64,000 bases of DNA from Cristatella mucedo (GCA_009760855.2 WPIO01000059.1:2436001-2500000), one strand, 5' to 3'; counted from the first letter of the stretch, positions 35,641-47,916 are shown. Notes: a model not told the origin generated them from the sequence alone. Numbers and translations are program-made.

Positions 35641-37264
35641 AATTGCTGATGCCCTATCGCATTGAGTGTCGTTCATTGCAGTTTACTGAGTATGCTTCGT
35701 CTCAATCGTGATTGCTTTGCTTGAAAGTTCTTGGGAGAGAACATAACTGTGCTGTGCTCCACTGTCAGTGCACCGAGCTGGGATGACGAAGCAAGGCCAA
35801 GGTAATACCGGAGTAGCAGCATAGTATCGGTGTTCAGTAGGCCCAGGGCTATGCAACTCGCTCTGCAGAACTGTGCTGAGCTGAGGGGAAAAAGCGCCTA
35901 GAAAGAGATTGATTTTTCTGAGGGCACTTTATCAGGTGTATTACTGTTATTATTATTACGTCGGCTGCCCTCACATCACTTCTAGCTCAAGCAAATATTT
36001 ACAAAATAGTGTCTGCCTGGCTTGGATGTCAATGCAACATTTCATAGAATGCTGGAGGCGCCTCGATCTGCTGTAAATTCTGTAAGCTTACTGTTTATTT
36101 GGTGCACAGTTGGTTTAGCCATGCCTTCATTATTCCACTGATTTACACGAGGCTGCTTGGCTTCTTTGTGTCCATGCAGCCTGACGTCCTTCTTCAACCT
36201 ATGCTTTTAACCTTCAAGCTTATGAAGCCGGTCGTCACCTAGCAATACATTTCGGCTGGGAGTGCTGGGTTCTGTCAGACGGCATTGGTTTTGCATTTTG
36301 ACTGTATGTCGGTGGGCCTTCATTCTTGTTCACTTCTTTGAGCATCTTTGAACTGACAGTCTAGCTAGTATCACAATATGTTGTGTTGGTGTGTATGTGA
36401 ATCGTCAATCAATGGCCCCGTGTTTCATTTTGTAAAGGATCACAACTGTGGTTGCCTTCGGTTCATCTGAGGCCACTGTCCACCATGCGTCAAGTTGGTC
36501 GTCTAACGAGGACTAATGCTAGCCCAGCAATAGCAGATGGGGTTCAAACAGCTCCTTAGGTTACCACCAACGTGTTTTCGAAATCCGAAATGGAAACCAT
36601 TTGAACGTGAGCAAGCAGCACTTGCAACAGTTAGGGTGGCCTAATTAGTTAATCTGCTGCAGCACATGACTGTCAGACCCCAATTGATCGCTTCGCCTAC
36701 CGAGAGCCAAGTTGAAATATTAAGTGCCCACGTCTCGGATAAGTATTACTACCAAGATGGTGTCAGCGATGTGAGGGGGTTAAGTATCTTACCTCCTGTA
36801 AAGCAGAAATGCACCCAACAACACAGCCGGACGGACGTAGCAGGTATGAAATTCTACATGTCACCGGATCGCCGGCTGCTCAGCCACTGAGTAATGCAGC
36901 CCAGGCTCAGCAGGTGGTCGACTTCCTGCCCCTTCACCTGCTCTGCCCCGGCCAGAGCTGCCCGTTAGCGGCCTGTGCTCCTGGTAAGCTGGGGCAGCAG
37001 GTGCCCTGCCCATTTGTTTGACTATGCTGGGCCTACCTGTCTGCGACTAGATGGGAAACTCTGCTTCTTGGCCTTGGACCTATTCAAGGGTCCACTGATC
37101 TCCCCACCTGTTTACCTCCGTCCCAGAAGCCGACACGGTGTGACGTCATCCAAGCTCTTGTATGACGATTCAGAAGCTTGTTTCTATTGACATCAGTGCG
37201 ACAGAGCAAGGTGCATGCATTTTGGGTTGGAGCAACTGCTTCATGAGAACGCTTCCAGTTAACT
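35641..37264. other. Intergenic after ACADS
   Basis: Except for a LINE-A 3' end at 35895-35957, no gene or repeat is recognised. The short frame at 36666-36890 has no known domain. Confidence 0.45.
35895..35957 (+). mobile_element. LINE-A 3'-end fragment
   Basis: AGCGCCTAGAAAGAGATTG / TTCTGAGGGCACTTTATCA hairpin followed by TTATTATTATTA. Only about 60 bp long. Confidence 0.85.
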
Positions 37265-37850
37265 CATAATAATAATAATATATATTTGTATAGCACCCTC
37301 AGAGAACTGGTTCTCTTTGTAGGCACTTTACAGATGCTGTATAGAAAGCATTACCAAATTATTGGGGATAACACCGGCAAGCAGCAGGCATAGCGTAAGC
37401 AGGTACATGCACACGAAGGGCAAATCGAAAAGACCCACCAAGTGCTGTAATAAACAGCTGCGTTTTAAGCTTCTTTTTAAATGTCACGTCAGGGGACGTT
37501 GTGACTGATGTCGGTAGTGAGTTCCAGGCTTTGGGAGCATAGGAACTAAAGGCATGGTCTCCGACAGTTTTGAGGTTCGTACGACATATGGCCAAACGAT
37601 TCGAGTCAGAGCAGCCGGTAGTACGACTTTTTACCTGGTAGGGGAGCAGATCTGATAGGTAGGCTGGATCCAGATAATGAAGGGACAACTACAAGTAAGT
37701 TACAGAACCTAGACGAAGATATGCTGCTTTGAGTGGGAGCCAGCGCAGGGCGGCGAGAAACGCTGTCATGTGACAACTGCACCGATCACGACAGACGAGC
37801 CTAGCTGCAGAGTTTTGCAGCAAGTGGAAGTGCCTGATTAGATCGAGGGG
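37265..37850 (-). mobile_element. LINE-A, minus strand
   Basis: AATAAT tail, hairpin (AGCACCCTCAGAGAAC...TAGGCAC), a diverged 3' UTR and the ORF2 C-terminus ([19 protein letters not shown] block and upstream). Frameshifted. Confidence 0.85.
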
Positions 37851-38037
37851 GAGGCTGGTTACATTGCTCGGGAAGTCTCCCTTCGTAGCCAACGTCTAGA
37901 CTGGTTTTCTTGACCTGTTCCTCTTGAATCGAACTCCGGTTTCTCATCACCTCTCTCAGAAAGGCAGTGGCACCACTTCTCGTGGGCTTGCTTGCTCAGG
38001 CACGAGCCGCAGCGATCGTATCATCGACACTACGACG

Positions 38038-38420
<383 letters not shown>

Positions 38421-38509
38421 TCTCGGTACTCATATAATATGGACTACTGGTTTAAATAGGACGGTGTCTGAAATCTGATTGCCCCCGCACAGGGAGGCCG
38501 GCCTCAGAC

Positions 38510-38695
38510 TTCGGTCCACCACCTGGGGGGGGGGGTGTAGATAGACTGCAGAAGATTAGCACTTGGCGAGTCGCTGCTGCTTCTACTCCTGCAAGCTATT
38601 ACCTACAGCTTGCAGTGGCAGCTGCGACTCGACTCGCCAAGTGTTAAGCCATCCAACCCCCTGCAGTCCATCTACCCTCGGGCGGTGGACCGAAT
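38510..38695. mobile_element. 186-bp foldback (long imperfect hairpin)
   Basis: The whole segment is an imperfect inverted repeat. Outer ends are TTCGGTCCACC and GGTGGACCGAA; middle blocks GCACTTGGCGAGTCG and CGACTCGCCAAGTG pair; the tip is CTGCAAGCT/AGCTTGCAG around a 9-nt loop (38598-38606). It could be a foldback element or MITE, or a transcribed hairpin. No second copy in the window. Confidence 0.7.
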
Positions 38696-39049
38696 TCTCG
38701 GGAGCGCCTGTGCATACCGATGCAGTCAGCACACATGCTATGCATTTTTTAGTGTGGCAGGGTCACCATCCGTGAGCTGCTAGGTTTTCGCAAGACATTT
38801 GGCAGGATTTGACACAATTTAGCAGTAGAGCTTACCTTGTTCAGCGGTCCCATTGCTGGTCGAATGCTATCGGTTTGTGGCGCAACCTGCGCTTAACCTT
38901 GACCAAAGTGGAAAATCTGTGTTCTACAATATGTTAGTACCAACCAAATGTAGATCACAGGCAGTCCATCTTTGTACGATTCATTGGGTCTCGCTTCAAG
39001 CAGCTCTTTCTATTAGCATTGACTACTATTGTTTGGGTAATATAACCAC
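38696..39049. other. Intergenic, nothing recognised
   Basis: No feature supported. Confidence 0.35.
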
Positions 39050-40085
39050 TAAAACCTTACCAATCGCTATCGTGCTATCAAGCAAACCTTGCGAGATAAT
39101 AACTTCCAAATTATCCAACTGAACTGTGAGAAACCGTTGGTGGAAAGTGTGGCTGCTATGAGTAAAAAGAGGAACAACAATCGGCTCTGCCAGCATATTT
39201 TCTGTTGAATCTGCACGACATCTAGGTGCTATGTTCCAAATTGACCTTTCATTAGACGATCGCATCAGGTCCACAGTCAAGTCTGCCTACTCGGCTACAT
39301 AACATTGCTAAAATTCGGGCTTGTTTAGGCAGGGATACCACATCTAAGTTGGTTCATGCATTTGTGACATCCGGTCTTGACTTCTGTAACTCACTACTTA
39401 CTGGTCTACCGGCCTGTGCAATCAGGCACTTACAGCTGATGCAAAACTCTGCAGCAAGGCTTGTCTGTCGTGAGCGTCACAGTTGCCGCAACTCACCACT
39501 TCTCGCCGACCTGCACTGGCTCCCAGTCAAGCAACGCATCGACTTTAAGGTTTTATCACTCACTTTTAGGTCCCTTCATTCTTTTGCTCCAGCCTACCTG
39601 TAAGATCTACACCCTCACCAGGCTTAGCATCGTACCACCCACTTTTCGGAAACTAACTGTTTACCTATACCTCGTACAAATCTCAAATCCTTTGGAGACA
39701 GTGCTTTTAGTTCGTATGCTCCCAAAGCGTGGAACTCACTACCGACTTCCGGCACGACATCCCCTGACTTGACCACATTTAAAAGGAAACTAAAAATGCA
39801 TCTATTTATGACAGCATTTAGTGGGTCCCTGTGATTAGTTCTTTATGTGCTAATGTTATTATCAAGTGCAATATTATAATGTGTGCTGACACTGTTGCAT
39901 GCTGCCACTCACCGCACTTGCATGGTGACCCTGTGCATGGTACCCCTAACCATATTATTCTTGTTGTTTGTTGAGCATTCTACCACTAGCCATTTGATCG
40001 TGCTTCATTTTCAGTAAATGATAAGTGCCTAGAGAGACAGTGAGTTCTCTGAGGGTGCTATATCAAATGTATTATTATTAGTGGT
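39050..40085 (+). mobile_element. LINE-A2 copy, plus strand
   Basis: Runs from the region before ESARHLGAMF (about 39205) through [29 protein letters not shown] (open 39349-39603), [17 protein letters not shown], 3' UTR and the A2 hairpin with TTATTATTA tail. One frameshift after about 39600. The left boundary is approximate. Confidence 0.85.
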
Positions 40086-40222
40086 GGTATTAGTAGAGAA
40101 ATGCAATCGCCTCAATCGCTAGAAATGGAGTGGTTGAGTTACTTCAAAGGAATCATGGGTTGTATTTTTCAGCTGCACAGTGAAAGATAATTTCTATATG
40201 GAGCTAGCCATGATCATAATGG

Positions 40223-40699
40223 TTAATGCTCCCCGTAGGAGAGAATCAACTCGACGAGAGGCCATCGGGCACGATGGTGTCCAAATGGGTTAATTAATTC
40301 TCTTACTTGATCCATGCAGGTCTCAAGAGCTCGTACTTCAGCTCGACGCCGTCGAAAATCGCGAAAGCTCGTCTTCGGAGCAAAAGAGGCTCGTGTTTGT
40401 AACTCCTCCCAACTCCCAACATGAAAAGCGTCACTCATGAAGCCACTGGTGCTTGGCAGTTAGGCTTGACATTCTCTGTTGACCATCAGGCAGAGCTGAG
40501 ATTCCATCAATTCCGCGAGCCTAGCTTGGGAACCGGTGAATTTGCATTCGTGAGAGTGGCGATACACAAGTGAGAGGAAGGCCTGTGGGCTTGTGATTGT
40601 CTGTTGTGACTGGGCGGCCCAGGTTCGACTCCAGAATACCAACGAGACGTATTTCCGGTGAAAGCGCACCAGTCGGCGCTGTCGGCTCGTGCTGTACAA
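40223..40699 (-). pseudogene. Unidentified broken open frame
   Basis: Read leftward, about 158 codons stay in one frame with a single TAA (40460-40462). Features include RLVRFHRKYVSLVFW, RLAELMESQLCLMVN, DAFHVGSWEELQTR, a basic SFRDFRRRRAEVRALE stretch and VRELINPFG. Family not recognised; could be an old transposon protein or chance. Confidence 0.25.
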
Positions 40700-41279
40700 G
40701 TCCGGTTGTTAGCTCCCCTGACTGACTCTCTTGCTCACCCTGCCGGGTGCCCTTCTAACCGCTTGGGTTGTACAGCTCCTATTCATCAGACACCCAGCTT
40801 GTGCGCATGCAGTCATATTCGTTTCGTTCTGGACTGAGGCACTACAGCTCATTGCTATAGGCTAAGGATCTTGCCAGCTGTCTGCTGCTAGTAATGTTAA
40901 TAATATTAATAATAATGTTAGTAATGTTAGACTATTGTGCCAGGACTACCCAAACGTGCAACATCGAGGCTCAATAGCTACTTCTTGATAGTCAATCTTT
41001 GCAGTGGCTTCCGACAGAACTATGGATTCAAGTACAGATTCTCATTTGTAGCTTTCACGACTACCATGGCAACATATCTATCTAGGAAGGTACCTAGTTG
41101 GAAGTAGGGAATTAAAGCATAAAATTGCTGCCTTGCTATTGGTCTTTTCCTCCTATGCCAGCACTGCTCGCTCACCTCTGCTTCTCGGATGTGGCTCTTC
41201 TGATATGCCTGGAAATATTATAAGATTGTGCAAATGAACACAGTACTCTATGATCTAACCTCATTAAGTCCTGTGAGGC

Positions 41280-41283
<4 letters not shown>

Positions 41284-41366
<83 letters not shown>
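41284..41366 (+). repeat. (GA)n microsatellite
   Basis: About 83 bp of GA repeat with one CGAG interruption. Confidence 0.97.
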
Positions 41367-41739
41367 TGCAGAAAAGTATGAGGTGCTTCAATGCTGTATT
41401 CCTACATACCGAATGTGGGTTGCTCAATTCCAGACTATCCCAACGAGACAAGATAGAACGGATTAGGGAATCAATCCCCTCACTGCAGTCGCACTTGTCG
41501 GACTGAGACTGCATACCGTCCGTACAGCTCTGCTTCTACCTCCTTCACGCCTGTCTCTATCATACTCATCGGTCTCTCAGGGTCAGGGTCAGCCTCCTTC
41601 TCTTCACTATCTATTCTCTCCATCTGGCCCATGTCATTGCCAAACACAATCTTGGCTTTCACGTTAACGCCGATGACACTTAGCTTTGCCTATCTGCTGA
41701 TACTTCCCAGCCTTGCTCCTCAGCATCCGACTCACTTAC

Positions 41740-42160
41740 CTCTCTTTCAGCAGCAATCGACGAGATTCCTTGGACAGGAGTATGGCAGGCAAACTACTTG
41801 AAGCGTGTGTGGCATCGCATCCACTAGACAACTGCAGTTCTCTTTATCGAGGACTCCTGGCCTCGTGTGCCCCGTCAGTCGTCTGCAGTCGTATGCACCT
41901 AAACTCAGCTGCTGCTTCATCTGGTCAGCACGTCATCTGGGCACATCAGGCTGCCACATCGCAACATTTGTATCTGAGCTCCTTCACCATGTTCCCTATC
42001 CAGCCTCGAATCGACTTTGGCATCCTATCTCGCTTGCCTAAATGTCTCTTCACTCGCTCTTGCAACAGCCTAACTATCCAACCACCTGGCTCCTTCAGTC
42101 ACGTGCTCTTGTCCCGCCCTTCTTGGATCGTCTCGCTGTTCCTCTGGCTCTGACTAATCT
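41740..42160 (+). mobile_element. Old CR1/L2-like LINE relic
   Basis: LLEACVASH, DNCSSLYRGLLASC, MHLNSAA and FPIQPRIDFGILS follow the same order as [23 protein letters not shown] and [14 protein letters not shown] of LINE-A but at low identity. It is an ancient copy or a separate family. Confidence 0.55.
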
Positions 42161-42236
42161 TCTTTTGATCGCGCTTTCAGTTTGTTTGCTGGGCAAGCCT
42201 TGTATTAGCCTCCGGCTTCTGTCGCCATTTGCATTG

Positions 42237-42417
42237 ATGGAGCTGCTGAATCAGCTGCGCAGTTTTTTCACTTAGCGGCAGGCGTAATTTTTAAGTCATC
42301 AGAATTTAAGCTTTTTTTTTTACTTAGTGGCAGCCGAGAGTGGCTCAGTGGTTGGGGCCGATGCGTACCGCCCGGATTTGGTAGATGCCTCCGCAGGCAG
42401 GCGGTAGCGGTTCGAAA
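42237..42417 (+). mobile_element. Composite SINE, copy 1 (5'-truncated)
   Basis: Starts in a SINE-1 tail (GAGCTGCTGAATCAGCTG), then a linker with CACTTAGCGGCAGGCGTAAT and T10, then a second tRNA-like unit (GCAGCCGAGAGTGGCTCAG, CCCGGATTTGGTAGA, B box GCGGTTCGAAAC). A 39-bp sequence flanks it on both sides (42198-42236 and 42418-42456, one mismatch), starting CCTTGTATTAGCCTCC. Confidence 0.75.
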
Positions 42418-42759
42418 CCTTGTATTAGCCTCCGGCTTCTGTCACCATTTGCATTGGCTTTGCAGGGCGTAAGTCGCAGCTGCAGTTGCACCTGTGTTCC
42501 CGTGTGTTTTTTCTTACTCGTACATAACTCAGCAGTGAATGTGACTATCCATAAGCCTTACCCACCCACCGGCTGCCCATAGACTCTTCGTGCATGCTTT
42601 AGAGCAAGATATCCTACATATAACACTAGCATGCTTGATACCGTGCATGCAACTAACCCTGGGGTACTGCTTCTCGTGTACCGATTTGTAAAACACCTGG
42701 ATAGAGATCGAGTGCTTAAAGGGCAAAATTACAAACGATCTATTATTATTACTATTACT

Positions 42760-43205
42760 ATCAGCTCCACATTCAAGCCTGCCTACTTTCAGCAATGCAC
42801 CGTCGCAAAATTCGGGCCTGTTTAGACAAGGACAGCACAGCCATGTTAGTCAATGCATTCATGACATCCCGATTACATTTCTGCGACTCATGGCTAGCAG
42901 GTGTTCCTGCCTGCGAAATAAGACCCGTATTACCGACTTGCCCTGATTCCTCATCAAGCGATCGGGTATTGACTTCGAAATTCTGTCTCGCTTTTAGGTT
43001 CCTCTATTCCCTTGATGAGTGGCCTCCCTATGAAATACACGTTAATTCAGTCAGGCTCTGCAGGCATCCTGCGACTGGCTCTCTAGTGACTCCCAACCTC
43101 CGACATTTGGCTGAGCCTTCCATTAACGACGAATCCTTTGGATACTTGTTTCCTATCCTTCGACAAACTGTAGCTAAATCTGGACATTCCCTGAATTGAC
43201 GTTTA
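42760..43205 (+). mobile_element. LINE-A-like copy, plus strand
   Basis: TACTTTCAGCAATGCACCGT, AAAATTCGGGCCTG, then VNAFMTSRLHFCDSWLAGVP, followed by a decayed C-terminus to about 43200. 3' hairpin not seen. Confidence 0.75.
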
Positions 43206-43210
43206 AAAAA

Positions 43211-43704
43211 GAGCTACCGATCCACATTTACCTCCCTGCCTCTGATCCTCCACTAGGAGTTGTCCTTTTCGTGCTTGCGAGTGCTGAATTTGTTGCATGT
43301 CCTACGTAGCAATTCGCGCTACTCCTTTCCAGTATACGTAGAGTGCCTAGACTCCTTTCGATCGCTGTACACATTTGTTTTTATTATTGTTTTCGGACCA
43401 TCTCTGCTCCTCCCTGTCTACAAGGCAGCACATACAGTTCGTAGGCGAACTGCTGAGGATAGTGTACCTTCGATGAATCGTAGAAGGTAGGCGATGGTCT
43501 GTATTATGAGCTCTTTCTTACCCGACGCGCCTTGAGCCTGCACGAATTTACCGTTAGGCGCTCGTGTAAAGTGAGCGATAAAGTCGAAGGGAGATAATTC
43601 CAATGACGATCGAGCACCCCATTGGAGCACCCTCCGTCGAGCGCTCCATTCCGCCCAGTATTCGCGCGAAAGAACCCAGGAAACGTCCTCGGGTGCTTTA
43701 AGAT
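43211..43704. other. Intergenic, nothing recognised
   Basis: Opposing short frames at 43418-43743 without known domains. Confidence 0.35.
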
Positions 43705-43885
43705 CTGCAATGGCTCACTAGGTAAGGAGTGGTTGCTTTGCACGACCTCGGCCCCGAGGTCGTGGGTTCGAATCCTGCGGTGGGCGATCCTTTATCGCCA
43801 CTGCAAGAGGCGGCGATAGCCGTAAAGGCTCTTCTGTCTCTATAGAAAAGAGGCTGTTAAACCAGCTAGTATTTTTTTATTTTTT
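43705..43885 (+). mobile_element. SINE-1, full length, plus strand
   Basis: Best-preserved SINE-1: head CAATGGCTCACTAGGTAAGG, B box GGGTTCGAATCCTG, body GATAGCCGTAAAGGCTCTTC, tail GAGGCTGTTAAACCAGCTAG and a T-rich end. Confidence 0.9.
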
Positions 43886-44005
43886 TTTCTTTTTAAGATC
43901 GGTTCTGGATCACTGCTGACGGAGCCCTGCTGAGCTCTACCCACTCTGACCTATTGACCCGTGGTGAAGCAGGCAGGCTACAATACAGGATTCGCTAAGG
44001 CTAGA

Positions 44006-44585
44006 GTAATGTGCTGTAATGTATATCCGTCTGTAACTCCACAAAGACTCAGTGAATGTTAGGCAGGAAAGTTTTATGGCGCACTCACAGCCTAAGCAAC
44101 TTTCGGCAAGCATGCGGTTGCCAACAGACTTAATCTCAAGCCATAAAGAGAAGGTGAATAGTATAGCTGAGTCAGGAGGGAGTCACATGACAGTAGCGGC
44201 TCTCGATGGCTGGAAACGATGCGCTGCAATCAAACAGCAGGAGAATATATGTCTTTGCGAAATAATTATGGAAGTGAGCTCCACAGTCTAGGACCTGCAG
44301 AGCAAAAGCTTGTCACAGACGGTCTTAGGCAAAGGAGTTGAACTGCTAATTTATGGTCCGTGGTGAAACCTAGTCCACGCTGCAGCAAATCAGCTAGGTT
44401 TGAAGGAGCCAAACCCTGACGGGCCTTGTGGGTCAGCGAAAGAACTGTACTCTGTATCGGTTGATAAACCGGGAGCCGTCGCAGCTCTTTTAGCAAAGGA
44501 GACACGTGGCAGAACTTCTGAAACAGGATGCAGGCAAGCTACATTATAGGATTCAGACAGGCTTCAATGTAGGATGCCGGCAGGA
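44006..44585 (-). mobile_element. LINE-B 3' part, minus strand
   Basis: Reversed 3' terminus (GTAATGTATATCCGTCTG), 3' UTR, then ORF2 C-terminal blocks read leftward: GPRLWSSLP, DHKLAVQLLCL, LTHKARQGLAPSNLADLL. Diverged. Confidence 0.85.
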
Positions 44586-44929
44586 TACAGTAGACGATAC
44601 ATTTGCTTCGCAGTTCGCTCTAGCTTAGCAATAGATTTCTCGTCGGACCAGCGGTTCCACCACATGTCTGCAAGGAAGAACGCAGAGCCGAACAAATTAC
44701 AAAATAAATAGTGCGGTCGATGCGCCCCTATCATTCCATACGCATTTCAGCTGAGGCTAGAGTACGACTGGTGCTCAACTATCGCCTATAGGAAGCAGTC
44801 AGGAATTATATGTCTGCCTGCAGAGGGCCGAGTTTCAGCAGCGTCGCTCGTCCGCCCGCACGCGGCTATCCCGCGAGACGTCGGTCGCGGTCCCGGAGCT
44901 CGAAGAACTTCCGGGGGCCATATTTCCGG

Positions 44930-45262
44930 GGACCTGGGGAGTTAGACCCTGCCGCCTGTCTGCGGAGACAGCCGTTTCTACCAAATCCGGGCGGGTACGC
45001 ATCGGCCCCAACCACTGAGCCACTCTCGGCTGCCACTAAGTAAAAAAAAAGCTTCCATTCTGATTACTATTAAAAATTACGCCTGCCACTTAGTGAAAAA
45101 ACAGTGCAGCTGATCCGGCAGCTTCATTTTTATGGCGATAGAAGAGTCTTAACGGCTATCACCACCTGTTACAGTTGGCAGTACGGGATCACCCACTGCA
45201 GGGCTCGAACCCAGAACCTGAGTCATGAAAATGCGATGCATTGCGGCGCCTCCATGAACCTC
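44930..45262 (-). mobile_element. Composite SINE, copy 2 (longer)
   Basis: Read on the minus strand: SINE-1 head with B box GGGTTCGAGCCCTG (45225-45200), SINE-1 body and tail (to about 45105), linker CACTAAGTGGCAGGCGTAAT with T9, then the second tRNA-like unit GCAGCCGAGAGTGGCTCAG (about 45038) to about 44930. Its second B box is decayed (GGGTCTAACTCC). Confidence 0.8.
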
Positions 45263-46518
45263 GAGGCGATAGCGAGGCAAGCCGGCCGACCCCTGACCGG
45301 CCAGCTTCTGGCGATCCATCTGACGCCGTCTGCGCCGGCCCAGATCCCTGTGAGCTTTTTTTATGACGGAGAGCGCATCCGAGCTGCGAATGCTCACGCC
45401 GACGGCCCAAATGGGGCGGCGAGGCAATATGCGGTCGCTAATTGACGCTGACCGCAAATTGATCAGTCATTGTATCCTGCTGACGGCCCACTCAAGTACC
45501 GAGCGATGTGGGAATAGTGGGGAAGTCGCTCGAGTGCTCGAGGCTGAGTACCGCAGGCAGCGCCCCGCGTAGAAAGCGAAAGCGACGGGACCGTGCAGCC
45601 GGCTCTGCAGCTAGGCGCCGGCACTCGCGATTAAGATTCGCGAAAAGCAAAGAGCAGAGTGCCCTCCCCCTCCCCCCCCCCCGCCGCCGCGCCCATCGCC
45701 TGGGACGTGCAAGTCACGTGGAGCGTCCTGGTCAGCATTGCACTAAGGGTCGGCTAGACGCAGCTTCGGGCATATGCAGATAGAATCGATGCCCCGCGAT
45801 CGATTGGGCAGGGGGACTGACTGACTTCTGAAACCAATGTACAGCGAGCCAACTTTCGTCAAAGAGGACGCCGAGGCAGCGAACGGCAGAATTAAGCCTA
45901 ACGGCATCCACTCTACTAATAATCGTGTTCTCCAATCAATGTGCAAGTTGGCTGACAGTTGGTTAATGACAAGGGCACGCGTGTACGTTCGCTAGGAGTA
46001 GCAAAAAAATTACTTCCAGGTCCGTAAAAGGCAGCTTCCGTTTCTGACTAGCGTCTAGATGAGCGTAGCTGAAAAATTCCATTCCATTCCGATGAGATTC
46101 GGCTCGACTGTCCAGCGCCGTCACACCCTCACCCCACCACCCCCACCCCGCCTCCGCCTGAAGCGTTCATCGATCGCTCGCTCTGCGCCCACCACTATCA
46201 GGGCGAGGAGGCCGAGTCGGCGCCCGGCGTCCCGCTCGGTCAAGGTCACACAACTCGTGCGGTGACCGACCTAGGGGTCGAGGTCAGCGCTCTCGAGCAG
46301 AGCTCATGTAGGAGGCGAGCTAAACTCTTGGGAACCTTCGAGGACCGCTCCTTTGGGACAGTCTTTCGGGGACGTTTTCTCGATCTTACTTCCCTGCCCC
46401 GCTCCGCCGTGCCCTCGAAGGCCCTGGATTTGTCTCAGCCAGGTCGGGTTCAGCCAGTCGAGCCTCGCTCCGACTGCCACGATGTCATGCCTGCTCTTGA
46501 CATGTAGTGCCCCAAACA
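45263..46518. promoter_or_regulatory. CpG-rich block 2
   Basis: CpG-dense with C-rich runs (45661-45685, 46125-46150). No exon can be supported. Possible promoter island. Confidence 0.3.
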
Positions 46519-46520
46519 GA

Positions 46521-46575
<55 letters not shown>
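46519..46575 (+). repeat. (GA)n microsatellite
   Basis: About 57 bp of GA repeat. Confidence 0.97.
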
Positions 46576-46578
<3 letters not shown>

Positions 46579-46654
46579 ATCTCTGCTAATTGTACGGTTT
46601 CCGGAGCAATTTGCTCAATTCGCTGACAATCCCTTTGTTTTTTGTTTAGGGAAT

Positions 46655-47008
46655 GCTGAAATGCAATGTATCTCCGTCTGTAACTCCATAAAGCCACACA
46701 GACTATGTGAGTGTTACGCAGGAGAGTTTTGTATAGCGAACTCACAGCCTTAGCGGCTTTCGGTACGCATTCGGTAGCCAACAGACTTCGTCTCACGAAA
46801 CAAAGAGAAAGTGGGAAGCATGGAAGAGTTAGGAGAGCAGTTGAGTTAGTGAGTAGCATGGAAGTAGCAGCTCAGGACCGCTGAAAAAGATGTGCCATAG
46901 TCGGCAGCAGGAGAGTAGTTGTCGTTTCGTAAGAATTGTGGAAGCGAGTTCCACAGTCTAGGACCTGCAGAGCTAAAGCTTCTGTTGCCAACGGTCTTTA
47001 AGTGGAGG
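46655..47008 (-). mobile_element. LINE-B 3' part, minus strand
   Basis: GCAATGTATCTCCGTCTGTA terminus, 3' UTR, then PRLWNSLP/NDNYSPAADYG-equivalent sequence, ending near the LKTVGD block. Confidence 0.85.
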
Positions 47009-47179
47009 AAGAAAAACACCATAAATGAAGGGTCCGGAAATGTAGCTATGGCGTTATGTATCCATTGAAAATCCTATTCCCCGAGGTCCGGACGTAGTAA
47101 ATGCGTTGGACACATCAGTAGCTTCCTTCTCTCTGTCACTCGGCCTAGTCGAAATGAATAAGGAGCAGGCGCCATGCTG

Positions 47180-47435
47180 GAGAGCTTTGCATAGCTCACT
47201 CAATCAGCCGTTAGACTTCATCGCGCGTCACGACGGGAAGGTGAGAAGCGCGGCCGAGTCAGGAAGGTCAAGAAGTTGTGGGTAGTTTGTATATGGCAGT
47301 TCAGGATAGCCGGAAAGAGCGTGTCTGGGTGGGCAGCAGGAGATGATGAGTTTTTTGCAGGAATTGTTGGAACTCGTTTCCCAGTCTAGGACGGTGCAGA
47401 GCTAGTGCTTTCTTCCCCCTAAAGCCAAAGACTGC
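47180..47435 (-). mobile_element. LINE-B relic, minus strand
   Basis: Older copy of the same 3' segment (AGCCGTTAGACTTCATC, TTTTTTGCAGGAATTGTTG, CAGTCTAGGAC). No clear terminus. Confidence 0.65.
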
Positions 47436-47635
47436 TATTGCTGATTTATCCGCCTCCTGAGTGGAGGACCTGACTGGGTACGAAGGAGAGGCTGAAAATG
47501 GTGAGGCAACCCAGAAATCGATCGCGGAGGAGGAGCCATCTTCCGGACGCACCGACTTCCGGCGCCGACTTGCCATCGCTCCGAATCTTCAGAAGCTCCC
47601 GTCTCCGACCGCTCTGCCGTCGTCGGAGCGATCTC

Positions 47636-47862
47636 TGTAAGTGGGGCCAGACCCGAAACTAATGAAAAACTATAGCTCATAATCGCAGTATTTATTTGAG
47701 TACTGCTCGGCGGTTACTCGTCGAGTGAAATTAAGACATAACTCCATGGTTGGCGACATTCTGGGGCGGGTGCAGGAATAGAGGGCGGCTCAGATCGCTG
47801 TCCCACCGTAGGGGGGGGGGAGGAGTGCCCCCTGACCCCAACCAGCTCCGCCACTGGTTACG
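47636..47862 (+). mobile_element. R1: unclassified dispersed repeat, copy 2
   Basis: Same block order as 3424-3830 but with a G9 run instead of the CA/TA microsatellite, and a clean right edge CAGCTCCGCCACTG of hAT-like look. Left edge uncertain. Confidence 0.45.
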
Positions 47863-47916
47863 GAAGTCGTGCTCGTTGAGGTACGGTAGCGAGAGCCCAC
47901 GCGAGCCGCCGACGTG

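Noticed and set aside
43705-43800. Functional tRNA gene at the SINE-1 heads
   Set aside because: The B box is good but the acceptor stem does not pair over seven bases and the same unit recurs with a common non-tRNA body, so it is a SINE.
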